A DNA stretch of 64,000 nucleotides from Leptospiraceae bacterium (GCA_022402465.1 JAKRSH010000042.1:45473-109472), one strand, 5' to 3'. Counted from the stretch's first letter, positions 46,993 to 56,999 are shown. Made by a program: numbers and translations. The notes: generated from the sequence alone by a model not told the origin.

Positions 46993-47934
46993 CTACTTTT
47001 CGTTTATAGATTTTTTAAAATACTCTATGGTTTTTAATAAGCCTTGTTCTAGAGGAACTGTATGTTCAAAATTTAATTCTTTTTTAGCAAGTGTTAAATC
47101 AGGCCTTCTACGTGCAGGATCATCAGATGGAAGATCTTTATATATTATCTTAGAAGAAGACTTAGTGAGTTGAATAACTTTCTCTGCTAGTTCTTTTACA
47201 GTGAACTCTCCATCATTTCCTAAATTGACTGGACCTACGAAATGCTCTTTATTCATCATAGAGATTATACCTTGGACTAAGTCATCTACATAACAAAAGG
47301 ATCTAGTCTGGGAGCCATCGCCGTAAATAGTAATATCTTGGCCTTGCAGTGCTTGAACGATGAAGTTACTTACAACTCTACCGTCATCAGCTAACATATT
47401 AGGACCATAGGTATTAAAAATTCGAATCACTCTGATTTCTACATTATGATTTCTATGATAATCGAAACACAAAGTCTCAGCAACACGCTTACCCTCATCA
47501 TAGCAGGAACGGATTCCAATAGTATTTACATTTCCCCAATAGGATTCTTTCTGTGGATGTTCTAAGGGATTTCCGTAGACTTCACTTGTGGATGCTTGCA
47601 AAATTCTAGCATTCACTCTTTTCGCAAGTCCCAACATGTTTAGGGTTCCCATTACATTTGTCTTGATTGTTTTGATAGCATTGGATTGGTAATGAACAGG
47701 GGAAGCTGGACAAGCCATATTGTATACTTGATCAACTTCCAATTTAATTGGATCAACTATGTCATGCCGAATGAATTCGAAATTTTCAAAATCATGTAAA
47801 TGTGCGATGTTTTTCTTTCTGCCTGTATGAAGGTTATCAAGACAGATGATTTGATTGCCCTCTTTGAGAAGACGTTCAGATAGATGGGAGCCAATAAAGC
47901 CAGCTCCTCCAGTGATTAAAATTCGTTTACCCAT
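46993..47934 (-). CDS. UDP-glucuronate decarboxylase (UXS-like SDR)
   Basis: 313 residues. Seen: [20 protein letters not shown] (NAD-binding), [49 protein letters not shown] (catalytic Tyr-x3-Lys), and [19 protein letters not shown], which is the UXS signature. It makes UDP-xylose from UDP-glucuronate for surface glycans. Lies 7 bp after the M50 gene and 7 bp before the transhydrogenase, all in one direction. Confidence 0.93.
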   Translation of the reverse strand: MGKRILITGGAGFIGSHLSERLLKEGNQIICLDNLHTGRKKNIAHLHDFENFEFIRHDIVDPIKLEVDQVYNMACPASPVHYQSNAIKTIKTNVMGTLNMLGLAKRVNARILQASTSEVYGNPLEHPQKESYWGNVNTIGIRSCYDEGKRVAETLCFDYHRNHNVEIRVIRIFNTYGPNMLADDGRVVSNFIVQALQGQDITIYGDGSQTRSFCYVDDLVQGIISMMNKEHFVGPVNLGNDGEFTVKELAEKVIQLTKSSSKIIYKDLPSDDPARRRPDLTLAKKELNFEHTVPLEQGLLKTIEYFKKSINEK

Positions 47935-47941
47935 ATGCTTA

Positions 47942-48838
47942 CTAGGACATTTCAGAATCTTTCTGAATTCCGTCTACCAATTCTCCAGAAAGTGGTCTAC
48001 CATTCAAATCTAAGCCTTTAGAGAGGAACCAGTCAACAACTTCTGGAGTCAATTCCCCAGGAAACATCTCTTGAAAATCTCCAGGAAGAATATTTGTTCC
48101 ATTCGCTGATTCAGTACCATACTGTTCATCTTCAGAATGGAAAATTCCTCGTTTAACATAAGTATATATAATTCCAATACCCATCATTGACCATGTAATT
48201 GCAATTAAATAACCTAATATTAATACTGATGCTGGCGGACTCAGTTCTTGCGAACTATTGTAACCCGTTAACCAATAAGCTAATATTCCAGCATCTGTTT
48301 GATGTATAGAATCTGTAAAATCTGATAGATCATAAATACTATAGAGAGAAAAAGTAGTCCCTAAGAAGACTAGAAAGATAGAAGAGATTTGTTTTCCTAG
48401 AAAAGAAATAAATAAAATCGCTATAGACCAGGCCATTCCTACTGTATATGTAAATTCACCAACATTTGCATATTTTAAAGTAATAAGAAAAACTATGACC
48501 CCGAATATTATCAATGTTGATTTAGTTTTATTTCCAATGAGGCCTCTATAAAGTAAGACAGCTCCTATCAATGCAGTACCTAAATAACCAGCTGATACAA
48601 CAAAAAGAAAAGAGCCTCTAATTGCAGATGGTATGGCTACTGTTTGTCCTGATTGATTTCCATGAATAGTTATATTTCGAACCTCACCTCCAGTAAGCAA
48701 GGCTGCGACCGCGTGACATATTTCGTGTACTAGAACTACAAATTCTTTTGTATAATTCATAAAAGGATGATCCCAAAATGAAATAAAACTAAATGCTATG
48801 GATAGAAAAATAGTGAAATAAAATGTTCTAGTCGACAT
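47942..48838 (-). CDS. M50B-like membrane zinc metallopeptidase
   Basis: 298 residues from the ATG at 48838 (a TTG lies one codon upstream). Seen: [15 protein letters not shown] with HEICH at 38-42, then eight or so hydrophobic helices, and a cytoplasmic tail ending [20 protein letters not shown]. The layout fits the M50B-like family of uncharacterised site-2-protease relatives; the second metal ligand (Asn/Asp in a later helix) is not certain. Follows the PP2C phosphatase by 25 bp, so it may be co-expressed. Confidence 0.8.
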   Translation of the reverse strand: MSTRTFYFTIFLSIAFSFISFWDHPFMNYTKEFVVLVHEICHAVAALLTGGEVRNITIHGNQSGQTVAIPSAIRGSFLFVVSAGYLGTALIGAVLLYRGLIGNKTKSTLIIFGVIVFLITLKYANVGEFTYTVGMAWSIAILFISFLGKQISSIFLVFLGTTFSLYSIYDLSDFTDSIHQTDAGILAYWLTGYNSSQELSPPASVLILGYLIAITWSMMGIGIIYTYVKRGIFHSEDEQYGTESANGTNILPGDFQEMFPGELTPEVVDWFLSKGLDLNGRPLSGELVDGIQKDSEMS

Positions 48839-48863
48839 CAATATTAATATCGGAATATTTTAA

Positions 48864-51227
48864 TTAGGAGAGTAGTTTTATTGCAATGAAACTTGAATCA
48901 TCGCTTAGATCTTTCCCCTTTCGGAACATGTCTAGTCTCTCTTGCAATAGAAGTGGTAATTCAGAAGCACTTTTGCCAGGGTTCATTTTCAAAAAATCAT
49001 TAAGTGATTCTTCTCCAAACATAGAATCTGCCTCACCGAAGGTTTCAGTCACACCGTCTGAATAAAGAATTAATTTCTGTGTAGGTAGAATCTTCAATTC
49101 TTGCAAGGCATAATCAGTAGATAGTATTCCTAATACCCTTTGTGTTTTTGAATAAAATTCCATATCTCCATTGTCATCTAGGATTATTAAATTAGGGTGA
49201 CCTGCATTTATAAAATAAAATTGTCCAGTAGAAATATCAAGAATCCCACCGAGCAAGGTCATAAATTCATTTCCACCATATTTCATCATAAGGAAATTAT
49301 TTATCTCATTAAAAATGGTCTCTAGACTTGCAGAAGATGATAGCAATTCTCTGATTACTGATTTAATTGCTGTTACTATATAGCCTGTTCCTAAGCCATG
49401 CCCAGAGACATCTCCAAGGAAAATAGCAATTTTGTCATGATTAATGTTAATTATATCCATATAATCGCCACTAATTTCAACAGCAGGAATGGAGAAATAC
49501 CCTATATCAATTTTATTAGATATAGGTTGGTCAAGTAGATTTAAAGTATGATCTAAGATTGATGCGAGTTGCAATTTTTTCTGAATCTTTTTCTTCTCTA
49601 TTTCATCTGCAAGTAAGGTATAGTTGTCAAGTAGCATGGAAGTCAATCTTGAAACCTCGCGAATATATCTCAACTCACCTAGACTAAAATTTTGTTTATC
49701 GATCTTCTCACCAATCAACAATATAGCCTTGTTTCTTCTCTTCTGGTTGGTATCGCGAATGGGAAAAGCAATTTGAATTTCCATATCGCTTAGATAGTTG
49801 TATAATTTTTGCCTAAGACCAACACCGTAAGCCAAATGAGCGGTAACTGTGACTTCTTTAGAATTCTGGAAATAATTCCAAATATCAGAATTAGAGGAAA
49901 TTCTTGTAAAATTAATATTCCTAAGATCTACATTGGGAAATTGATCTCCAGGTATCAAAATTGTAATTTGTGTCACATTCATAGTATCTAACATGGATTT
50001 GTTGATAGTTGAAACAACAGATTTCACTGAAATAGGAGAAGTGATTAGAAGATTAATTTTATCTAGGCTACTTGATAATTGAGGATTCTTAATAAAACTC
50101 CAATAGTTTACTAAAGTTCTGAAAGTGTTTTTTAATGGAATAAGATAAAAAATAGCTATAAACAAAAAGAAAATATTAAAATATCTAGTATCAGATAGAA
50201 TCTGTAAGTGAATAAATTTATTTAATAGTAAAACAACAAAAGAATAACTTCCTACTATAGATCCAACAAGAATGAGAGTTATAGCAGTAGGTGAGAAAAA
50301 AATCTGCATAGGAACAAAGCTATATTTATAAGTACCAAAGATAAAAGAACCAAGAAAGGCGAGAAAGAATACTAAGATAAAATAACGATCTAATTTGAGT
50401 AAATTTAATGGATCGGAAAATAAAAACATTATAGGCACTATAAGTATGATGGAAAGTGAAAAGAGAAGGGATATTTTTCTTTTGGAAATATCATTTATAT
50501 TTTTATCACGAATGATATCTATAAGATTCCAGAAGATACAAATTAAAGTTGAGACAAAAATAAGTGCTAGACCAATTGCTGAAATTCTAACTTGAATTTC
50601 ATAATTATCCATTTCTGTTTGCACAATAAATCCCATTATGCAAGAAGTAATAATTTGTGGAATGGTCCACTGGGTGGGGATTTCTTTGCCTCGAAATCGA
50701 TAAGATAAATTCCAAAGCATAAAGCCGATGATATAAAGCAAAAAGACCAGAAATGAGAAATATTGTTCAAACGCTAAATAAAGAAAATTGGTAAAAAGTA
50801 AGCCTGATAAAGTTATAAAGAATACAAAAATATAATTATCTCTAATGGAATAAAAAAACAATACAGCAATTATAAAAGAGATTAAGGAAGCAATGATATC
50901 AATGAGAAATAATCTTACTATTTTTGTTTTATTTATATGAATAAAAAAGAAATTTCCAATTTTAAGTTTGTCATTCTTGCTATAAATTCTTACTTCATGT
51001 TCTGCAAAATTGAATTTGGAGTTTAAATCTTTTGCATAAAATACATCGTCTATCGAAATTTTATGCCCCCAATATTCTTTGTATTTTGGATCAACATTCA
51101 TGATCTGACCATTAGGTAAAAAATAAACTGGAAGCCTATAGATGTTATCCTGTATGCCTAAGAATACGGTTGTAAAAGTTACAAAGAAAACAATAGACGT
51201 TGCGATTACAACAAATAGATTTCTCAT
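48864..51227 (-). CDS. Membrane SpoIIE/RsbU-type PP2C phosphatase with GAF domain
   Basis: 787 residues. Seen: an N-terminal helix with an extracytoplasmic loop, then about eight further hydrophobic helices to residue 355; a GAF-like region (about 385-540); and a PP2C domain with SGDYMD (about 584), GDVSGHGLGTGYIV (about 605), YSDGVTETF (about 737) and DDSSFIAI. Metal ligands are intact. The ATG overlaps the stop of the upstream gene (ATGA), so it is translationally coupled to a protein with a degenerate version of the same domain. Role: partner-switch signalling at the membrane. Confidence 0.9.
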   Translation of the reverse strand: MRNLFVVIATSIVFFVTFTTVFLGIQDNIYRLPVYFLPNGQIMNVDPKYKEYWGHKISIDDVFYAKDLNSKFNFAEHEVRIYSKNDKLKIGNFFFIHINKTKIVRLFLIDIIASLISFIIAVLFFYSIRDNYIFVFFITLSGLLFTNFLYLAFEQYFSFLVFLLYIIGFMLWNLSYRFRGKEIPTQWTIPQIITSCIMGFIVQTEMDNYEIQVRISAIGLALIFVSTLICIFWNLIDIIRDKNINDISKRKISLLFSLSIILIVPIMFLFSDPLNLLKLDRYFILVFFLAFLGSFIFGTYKYSFVPMQIFFSPTAITLILVGSIVGSYSFVVLLLNKFIHLQILSDTRYFNIFFLFIAIFYLIPLKNTFRTLVNYWSFIKNPQLSSSLDKINLLITSPISVKSVVSTINKSMLDTMNVTQITILIPGDQFPNVDLRNINFTRISSNSDIWNYFQNSKEVTVTAHLAYGVGLRQKLYNYLSDMEIQIAFPIRDTNQKRRNKAILLIGEKIDKQNFSLGELRYIREVSRLTSMLLDNYTLLADEIEKKKIQKKLQLASILDHTLNLLDQPISNKIDIGYFSIPAVEISGDYMDIININHDKIAIFLGDVSGHGLGTGYIVTAIKSVIRELLSSSASLETIFNEINNFLMMKYGGNEFMTLLGGILDISTGQFYFINAGHPNLIILDDNGDMEFYSKTQRVLGILSTDYALQELKILPTQKLILYSDGVTETFGEADSMFGEESLNDFLKMNPGKSASELPLLLQERLDMFRKGKDLSDDSSFIAIKLLS

Positions 51228-52462
51228 GAATTGCTAATCCTAAGGAATTGCTTTCCTTTAACTTCGATAATGATAGGGAATTGATAAGATGCGATGAGAT
51301 TCTTCCATCCCATTGATGTTAGTTGCTTATTCGGATTGTTCTCTGAGTATACTTTAAAAATATTTCCTTCAAGTAATATTTCTATATCTGAATCATTAAT
51401 AATTTTACCTATTAGATAGCCATACTTATCTTTCCAATTTGCTTTTTCAAAGGCAGATTGGATTAAAGTTTTAATTTCTATAAAGGAATTTACTTTCAAA
51501 TATCCTAATTTCGCATAAAGTTTACCTAATATATGCGAATGAAGTAGACCAGCACTTCGTTCTGGGCCACCTGATGAAACAACTATAAATTCCCAAACCA
51601 TATTATCTAATTGGTAAAATTCTATCAAGGTATAGGGATCGTTAGCTAGTAGCGATATATCCAAATTCTGGATTTTGGGAATTTTGCCTTTTTGCAATAG
51701 ATTTTGAATTCTGATAGCAGATTCATTTTCTTGTTTGTATTTTATGTTTTCAACAATTTGAAGTGAAAGATTTTTATTATGAATTACAAGAGCTGATTGG
51801 CTGGCAAGAAGAGCTAATTGTTTCTGAGCCTCCAAGTCTGGTATATTTGAAATGGCTAGGAATCCAAAGATTTTTTCCCGAAAGAGAAATGGAATAATAT
51901 AATCCGCACGTAAGGAAATAAATATTGAATTGATGTCCGAGAGAGATAATGTTTCGGAAATGCTAACCCCATTTTTGTATTTTAAAAGATAAGCGATTAA
52001 TTTATTGAGTTCAGAGTTCTCACCTCTAGAGGGTATCTTTTTTTGTCGTCCTCGTTTATAGTTATAGATATCAAAACTTCTATCTTCTTTTAATATTCCA
52101 AGTCGTCCTGATTCAGCTCCTGAGATCTTAACCATATCTGGAAATACAGATTGAATCAGAGATGTTAAATCAAATCGTTTGTAAGCCAATCTGGATGCGT
52201 ACGAATCTTCCACTAAGTATTCTGAAAGAAATTTATTTTTCAAAAATAATTGCGATTTCTCTACCAATGGAAGATACAATAATATACAAACTGTTAAAGT
52301 AGATACCATTCCTATTTCCAATCGAAAGCGAATTCCACCTGGTATTTGTGTAAGTAAGAAATTATAAGTAAGAAAGCTGAGAACAATAAATACAGTTCGG
52401 ATTGCTCCAACTATTAAAAATCGTTTGATTTGATAACCAGTAATAAAAAAAGAAAATTTCAT
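51224..52462 (-). CDS. GAF protein with degenerate PP2C-like C-terminal domain
   Basis: 412 residues. Seen: two N-terminal hydrophobic helices (about 13-33 and 45-66), a GAF-like domain (SRLAYKRFDLTSLIQSVFPD through LVIHNKNLSLQIVENI, about 90-240), then a helix AIRIQNLLQKGKIPKIQNLD aligning with the segment before the PP2C core. The core that follows (LLANDPYTLIEFYQL, IVVSSGGPERSAGLLHSHIL) has the spacing of GGDYYD and GDVSGHGxxAALL but no metal-binding Asp. A catalytically dead regulatory partner for the coupled phosphatase downstream is inferred. An AGGAAAT site supports the start. Confidence 0.7.
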   Translation of the reverse strand: MKFSFFITGYQIKRFLIVGAIRTVFIVLSFLTYNFLLTQIPGGIRFRLEIGMVSTLTVCILLYLPLVEKSQLFLKNKFLSEYLVEDSYASRLAYKRFDLTSLIQSVFPDMVKISGAESGRLGILKEDRSFDIYNYKRGRQKKIPSRGENSELNKLIAYLLKYKNGVSISETLSLSDINSIFISLRADYIIPFLFREKIFGFLAISNIPDLEAQKQLALLASQSALVIHNKNLSLQIVENIKYKQENESAIRIQNLLQKGKIPKIQNLDISLLANDPYTLIEFYQLDNMVWEFIVVSSGGPERSAGLLHSHILGKLYAKLGYLKVNSFIEIKTLIQSAFEKANWKDKYGYLIGKIINDSDIEILLEGNIFKVYSENNPNKQLTSMGWKNLIASYQFPIIIEVKGKQFLRISNS

Positions 52463-52476
52463 TCTATAAAGATTTC

Positions 52477-53628
52477 CTAGGTTGTGTAATAGGCATTTTC
52501 TTTAATATAGCCTTCTGTAAAATCACAACCATAAAATTCTTTCTTAGAAGTTCCCATTCCCAGATTTACTTTTAAATTGATTTCTGTATTTTCCTTTAGG
52601 TATTTACTCAGAAGAATTTTTTGCTCAGTGCTTGCATCCTTTACGGAGAGGTCACCAAAATGAATTTGAAGATTCTCATAAGGGATAGGTTCATCAAATA
52701 CCTTTCCTATAGCCATAACCAATCGACCCCAATTGGGATCTCCACCATAAATTGCTGTTTTTACCAGAGGGGAATTGAGAATAGATTTTCCAATTTTGAT
52801 TGCCTGTGTTTCATTTTTGGCATTCTCTACTTTAACGATAATTAGCTTAGTTGCACCTTCTCCATCTATAGCTATTTGTTTTGTTAGGTCTAGACAGATT
52901 TCATACAATGCCTTACGAAATATTTGAGAAGGAAGTATCCCTGCCTCACCTGAGGCCATGAGGACAACTGTATCGCTGGTTGAAGTATCTGAATCTATAG
53001 ATAGACAATTAAATGTTTCATCAACACAAAATTTTAATTCAGAATATAGATCTTGGTCTACATCCCAATCAGAAAGTATATAGGAAAGCATAGTAGCCAT
53101 GTTAGGTTCTATCATTCCAGCACCTTTCGCCATTCCATAGATGACTCCACGTTTCCCATTGTATTCTATTTCACGATATGAAATCTTGGATTTTGTATCG
53201 GTAGTTAGAATTGCATTTGCAACTTCTTCAAGATTTCCTTCTTTGAGATTTTCTTTGGCTTCTGAACAAGCTTTCAAGATCTTGTCTATGGGTAGAGGAA
53301 CTCCTATCACTCCAGTAGATGAGGGTAAAATGGATTCTGGAGATATTCCAAGTGAATACGCTAGAGCCTTACAAGTATTACGTGCATCGTTTATTCCTCT
53401 TTCTCCAGTTGCTACATTGGAATTTTTTGAATTAATAACGATTGCTTGTAATTTACCTGATTTAATATGCTCCCTACCAACGATAACGGGAGAACCTGGA
53501 TAGTTGTTTTTCGTGAAAACGGCTGCTGCCTTACAAATTTTTTGAGAATAGATAACTGCAAAATCCAAGGAATCATCTTTGATTCCAATATTTTTACCAA
53601 AAGAATAAAAACCAAAAGGGTAATTCAT
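52477..53628 (-). CDS. argJ: Bifunctional ornithine acetyltransferase / N-acetylglutamate synthase
   Basis: 383 residues. Seen: FAVIYSQKICKAAAVFTKNN, VNSKNSNVATGERGINDAR, VGIP-like VIGVPLPIDKIL, the autocleavage region KGAGMIEPNMATMLSYILSD (Thr of ATM is the nucleophile), and GDPNWGRLVMAIGK near the end. ArgJ moves the acetyl group from N-acetylornithine to glutamate in arginine synthesis, and often also uses acetyl-CoA. The precursor self-cleaves into alpha and beta chains. It stands between a PhoR-like kinase (42 bp) and the GAF gene (14 bp); no other arg gene is near. Confidence 0.95.
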   Translation of the reverse strand: MNYPFGFYSFGKNIGIKDDSLDFAVIYSQKICKAAAVFTKNNYPGSPVIVGREHIKSGKLQAIVINSKNSNVATGERGINDARNTCKALAYSLGISPESILPSSTGVIGVPLPIDKILKACSEAKENLKEGNLEEVANAILTTDTKSKISYREIEYNGKRGVIYGMAKGAGMIEPNMATMLSYILSDWDVDQDLYSELKFCVDETFNCLSIDSDTSTSDTVVLMASGEAGILPSQIFRKALYEICLDLTKQIAIDGEGATKLIIVKVENAKNETQAIKIGKSILNSPLVKTAIYGGDPNWGRLVMAIGKVFDEPIPYENLQIHFGDLSVKDASTEQKILLSKYLKENTEINLKVNLGMGTSKKEFYGCDFTEGYIKENAYYTT

Positions 53629-53670
53629 AGTTAAATACTAAGAGCTTCTTTTACTTTGAAAAGTATTATT

Positions 53671-55035
53671 TTATCTAAACGGGAATAATACCTGAAAAAT
53701 TGATCCACCTTGAGGATTAGGACGAACTGATACATCTCCTTGGTGCAGTCTTGCTATATGCTTAACAATAGAAAGTCCTAGCCCTGTCCCTCCAACTTTT
53801 CGAGAACGGTTGGAATCTATGCGGTAAAATCTTTCAAAGATTCTTTCTGCCTCACTAGGATTAATTCCTATACCCTGGTCTACAACCTCAAGATGAACCT
53901 GATTTTCATTAGAATATGCTTTTAAAATAATACTAGTTTTCTCTGGAGAATAATTGGATGCATTGGATACAAGGTTGATCACCAAATGTTCTAATAAGAG
54001 TAAGTCAGCATGAACGATAAAATCTGGATTGATTTCAATTCGAAAAGTTTGCTCTTTCTTGTCAAAGATTGAACTTAGGGACTCACCAATATTAGAAACC
54101 AAATCATATAAATTAAAATCTTCTTTTGAAATAGAAGTAGAAATATTTTCCAATTTGGAGATAGTCATCATATCTTCAATAATATGAATCATTCTATCAG
54201 TATTTCTTTGGATGGCATCCAGGAATTTTTTTTCTTGAGAGTTATCATTTAGGTTCAATCTACCTTCAAGAGTTTCAGTAAATCCTTTAATGGACGTTAT
54301 GGGAGTTTTTAATTCGTGGGAGGCATTTTCGAAGAATTGTTCTCGAATAATTTGGTTCTGCTTTTCCTCAGTAACATCAAGGATCACGCCCAAATAAATA
54401 AATATAAAATTATTAGCTCGAACAGGATAGATTCTAATATTATAATAATTTTGCTTATCTTGAATAGTTGATCTTTGTTCTGATTTTTCGGAAATTGTTT
54501 CCTGGATCAACTTGAGTAAATCTTCGTGATAGATTACATCTTGGATAGATCTTGATTGTGAATTAGGTGAGATGATAGAACTGGGAATATTTTTATTCTG
54601 AAAGAGAATCGTATTGGAAATGTCAAAAGCAAATACTCCCTCCTTTAAATTCTGAAGAAGTGAATTAAACTTTTCTTTCTCAAGGTTTAGATCTATAAAT
54701 TGGCTTTTGAGTCTTCTTGCCATTCCGTTTATAGATTCTGTTAATTTAGCTAATTCACGAATTTCGGGTCTTGATAGTTCAGAACCGAAATCACCTGCAT
54801 TGATTTCATCTGTTTTTTTTTCTATTCTGTTAAGCGGTAGAATCACAATTTTAGCTATGGAATAAGAAATATAAAAAGAACCGAACATAGTTAAAAGAAA
54901 AAAAATCGAAAACAACAATACTCTAAGTTCTGGATTGATGAGAGTATCTAAATAGAGAACTGCTATAGCTGCGATAAAAAGGATAAGTAAAAAGGCCCAG
55001 TTGCTTAAGAGTAGAGTCGAGAAGAAGCTACGCAT
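53671..55035 (-). CDS. PhoR-like membrane sensor histidine kinase
   Basis: 454 residues. Seen: two hydrophobic helices (about 10-50), HAMP (about 50-105), a PAS-like region (about 120-215), a dimerisation domain with FFENASHELKTPITSIKGFT (phosphorylated His), and a catalytic domain with N-box LVINLVSNASNYS, VDQGIGI and GGTGLGLSIVKHIA. Full-length and intact. The ATG overlaps the response-regulator stop by 8 bp, so they form a pair. It senses an envelope signal; phosphate limitation is only suggested by family similarity, and no pst genes are adjacent. Confidence 0.93.
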   Translation of the reverse strand: MRSFFSTLLLSNWAFLLILFIAAIAVLYLDTLINPELRVLLFSIFFLLTMFGSFYISYSIAKIVILPLNRIEKKTDEINAGDFGSELSRPEIRELAKLTESINGMARRLKSQFIDLNLEKEKFNSLLQNLKEGVFAFDISNTILFQNKNIPSSIISPNSQSRSIQDVIYHEDLLKLIQETISEKSEQRSTIQDKQNYYNIRIYPVRANNFIFIYLGVILDVTEEKQNQIIREQFFENASHELKTPITSIKGFTETLEGRLNLNDNSQEKKFLDAIQRNTDRMIHIIEDMMTISKLENISTSISKEDFNLYDLVSNIGESLSSIFDKKEQTFRIEINPDFIVHADLLLLEHLVINLVSNASNYSPEKTSIILKAYSNENQVHLEVVDQGIGINPSEAERIFERFYRIDSNRSRKVGGTGLGLSIVKHIARLHQGDVSVRPNPQGGSIFQVLFPFR

Positions 55036-55726
55036 CTTTCAATCTATAACCAATTCCTCGAATGGTTTCGAGTTTATCCTTTTCAGTTAATAATTTATCT
55101 CTAAGTCTTTTGATATTGACATCTACCGTACGATCTGTAACAAAGACATCCTTCCCCCATACTCGGTCCAATAATTTATCTCTTGAGAATGCAACTCCTG
55201 GGTTGGACATAAAAAGATAGAGTATCTTATATTCAATTAAGGTTAATTCAATTTCTTGGCCATCAATATAAACCTTGTGTGCAGTCGCATTAAGATGAAT
55301 CTTACCAATGGTTATACTAACCATATTATCGAGTTCTTCATTCGCATTTGATCTTCTAAGAACTGATCTAACTCTTGCAGTTAATTCCCTAGTAGAAAAA
55401 GGCTTCTTGATGTAATCGTCAGCACCTAATTCTAAACCTAGCACGACATCTGTTTCTGAGGTTTTGGCTGTAACCATGATGACAGGAATTTTGTATTTTT
55501 CTTTAATCTTCTTGCAGAGATCCATGCCACCAATTCCTGGAAGCATTAAATCCAATATAATAAGTTCGGGTTGGTTTTTCTCAATTCTCGGTAGAACATC
55601 TAAGCCATTGTGGGAGACTTCGATTTGGTAACCTTCGGATTCAAGATTGACTTTTATTAGATCGGCAATATCTTCTTCGTCATCAACGACCAATACTTTT
55701 ATTTTAACAGTGCTGTTTTTAGACAA
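55028..55726 (-). CDS. PhoB/OmpR-like response regulator
   Basis: About 232 residues starting at TTG 55726, which has an AGGA site 8 bases upstream; a TTG at 55759 gives 11 extra residues but has no visible site. Seen: VLVVDDEEDIADLI with acidic pocket, LIILDLMLPGIGG (phosphorylated Asp), VMVTAKTSE and DYIKKPF of the receiver, then a winged-helix DNA-binding domain (LTLIEYKILYLFMSNPGVAF and FVTDRTVDVNIKRLRDKLL). It forms a two-component system with the kinase that overlaps its stop. Confidence 0.93.
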   Translation of the reverse strand: MSKNSTVKIKVLVVDDEEDIADLIKVNLESEGYQIEVSHNGLDVLPRIEKNQPELIILDLMLPGIGGMDLCKKIKEKYKIPVIMVTAKTSETDVVLGLELGADDYIKKPFSTRELTARVRSVLRRSNANEELDNMVSITIGKIHLNATAHKVYIDGQEIELTLIEYKILYLFMSNPGVAFSRDKLLDRVWGKDVFVTDRTVDVNIKRLRDKLLTEKDKLETIRGIGYRLKDA

Positions 55727-55797
55727 TGGATTAATCCTTTTGGATCTATAGAATACCAAAACTGTTACAGATAAAAAACAAAATGATTACAATCTGG

Positions 55798-56211
55798 CTA
55801 TTTTGAAATTCGATTCAATTGAATTTGTATCTTTCGCTGGTTCCACCAAATATAAACCAAAAGCCCCATAAAAAGGAAGAAACCAAGTGCATAGACAAGA
55901 TTCAGGCTCTCCAAACGCGATTGCTCTTTTTCTATTGCCTGTATTTCTTCTAGATGTGAAATAAGAAAATAGAATTTATCTATACTTGGATTCGAGTCAC
56001 GGTAGATGGCTCTCATTTGACTCACAATTTCTTTGCTTTCTTCTTTAGATAAACCTTCTATGGAAGCGAAAGCTGCATCCATTTTCATATCTAGTAGGGC
56101 TTGTGCACTTAATTTAGGCTTCTCTTGGGAAAGAAGAGGGAGCTGAGTCAGCAAGACCATGGCAAAGAAAAATACAAAGAGTAGGGGCTTGAGATTGTTC
56201 TTAGTCTTCAT
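55798..56211 (-). CDS. Exported single-helix protein of sigma-factor operon
   Basis: 137 residues from the ATG at 56211; the frame is open upstream but that region belongs to the neighbouring gene, which it overlaps by 11 bp. Seen: signal-peptide-like N-terminus (FVFFFAMVLLTQLPLLSQEK), a helical middle with SKEESKEIVSQMRAIYRDSN, and a C-terminal membrane helix (ALGFFLFMGLLVYIWW) with a short basic tail. Not recognised. Last of five genes co-directional with the ECF sigma gene. Confidence 0.65.
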   Translation of the reverse strand: MKTKNNLKPLLFVFFFAMVLLTQLPLLSQEKPKLSAQALLDMKMDAAFASIEGLSKEESKEIVSQMRAIYRDSNPSIDKFYFLISHLEEIQAIEKEQSRLESLNLVYALGFFLFMGLLVYIWWNQRKIQIQLNRISK

Positions 56212-56509
56212 ATCCAAGTCTATCTTTCCATTCTTGGTAGAATGGGTTTGTATGAGCAAAAAGAAATATTCCAGCAATGAGAGAATACATACACAAGAGA
56301 AGTGTGGATGTAGCAATGAGAACTAGGAACAAGGAACGATCTATAGAACCCAGCACATAAACAAGAGTGATGGTGAACATGGAAAGAAATAATAGCATGA
56401 AGGAACTGAAAACCCAAGTGATACTTCTCTTTGGCATTAAGGTAAGTAGAACCTTAGTTCTCACTTTGGTGAAGTCAATTTGCGGCTTCTTGTTTGGATC
56501 AATCAACAT
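56201..56509 (-). CDS. Small two-helix membrane protein next to the sigma factor
   Basis: 102 residues. Seen: a short cytoplasmic N-terminus (MLIDPNKKPQIDFTKVRTKV), two long hydrophobic stretches (about 35-55 and 60-83) and a C-terminal tail HTNPFYQEWKDRLGYED. No anti-sigma domain is recognisable, but the position (11-bp overlap after an ECF sigma factor) is where anti-sigma or sigma-coregulated membrane proteins usually sit. Function inferred only from context. Confidence 0.62.
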   Translation of the reverse strand: MLIDPNKKPQIDFTKVRTKVLLTLMPKRSITWVFSSFMLLFLSMFTITLVYVLGSIDRSLFLVLIATSTLLLCMYSLIAGIFLFAHTNPFYQEWKDRLGYED

Positions 56510-56999
56510 CTTGTTTTAACATTCCTTTCAGTATTTCTTTGCCTCGAAAGATTGTGCTTTTTAGGGTGTTGATCTTTAGATTCAATTTTTCAGCGATTTC
56601 TTTATAACTTTTATTATCAAAGTAAAACATCACAATAGGATTCTTGTACTGGGAAGGAAGCTTAGCCACCAGACTTCGAATCTTAGTTTGGATTTCTTCT
56701 TTAAAGAGCTGGACTTCTTGGGAACTTGAATGTGTACGTTCTCTGTCCTCATGGGAAAGTTTCAGTTGGTCAAAGGTATTGTGGTTCTCGATCTGAATGC
56801 TATTCTGGTTTTTGAAAAATTTACCAGCATGGTTGCGAGCTATAGTATAAAGCCAGGTGGAAAATTGAGATTCACCTCGGAATTTACTTAGGCTTTGGTA
56901 GGATAAAATAAATACTTCCTGGATGAAATCTTCTAATTCGTCATGGTCTGTGGAAAATTTATTTCCTAGGGATGCGACAAGATTCTCATGTCTTTCCAT
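56499..56999 (-). CDS. ECF-type RNA polymerase sigma factor (start uncertain)
   Basis: 166 residues from the first ATG; the real protein is probably about 20-25 residues longer (see finding). Seen: sigma region 2 (DELEDFIQEVFILSYQSLSK and FSTWLYTIARNHAGKFF), a linker, and region 4 (LPSQYKNPIVMFYFDNKSYK with LNLKINTLKSTIFRGKEIL). It redirects RNA polymerase to a stress-type promoter set. Upstream codons encode DWDLIQSILSGKASSFDLL, the expected region-2.1 start, but contain no ATG, GTG or TTG. The 102-residue membrane protein overlaps its end by 11 bp. Confidence 0.88.
   Translation of the reverse strand: MERHENLVASLGNKFSTDHDELEDFIQEVFILSYQSLSKFRGESQFSTWLYTIARNHAGKFFKNQNSIQIENHNTFDQLKLSHEDRERTHSSSQEVQLFKEEIQTKIRSLVAKLPSQYKNPIVMFYFDNKSYKEIAEKLNLKINTLKSTIFRGKEILKGMLKQDVD

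Noticed and set aside
56212..56316. Extra 35 residues at the start of the 137-residue exported protein.
   Set aside because: They are the shadow of the neighbouring two-helix gene. The ATG at 56211 gives a normal signal peptide.
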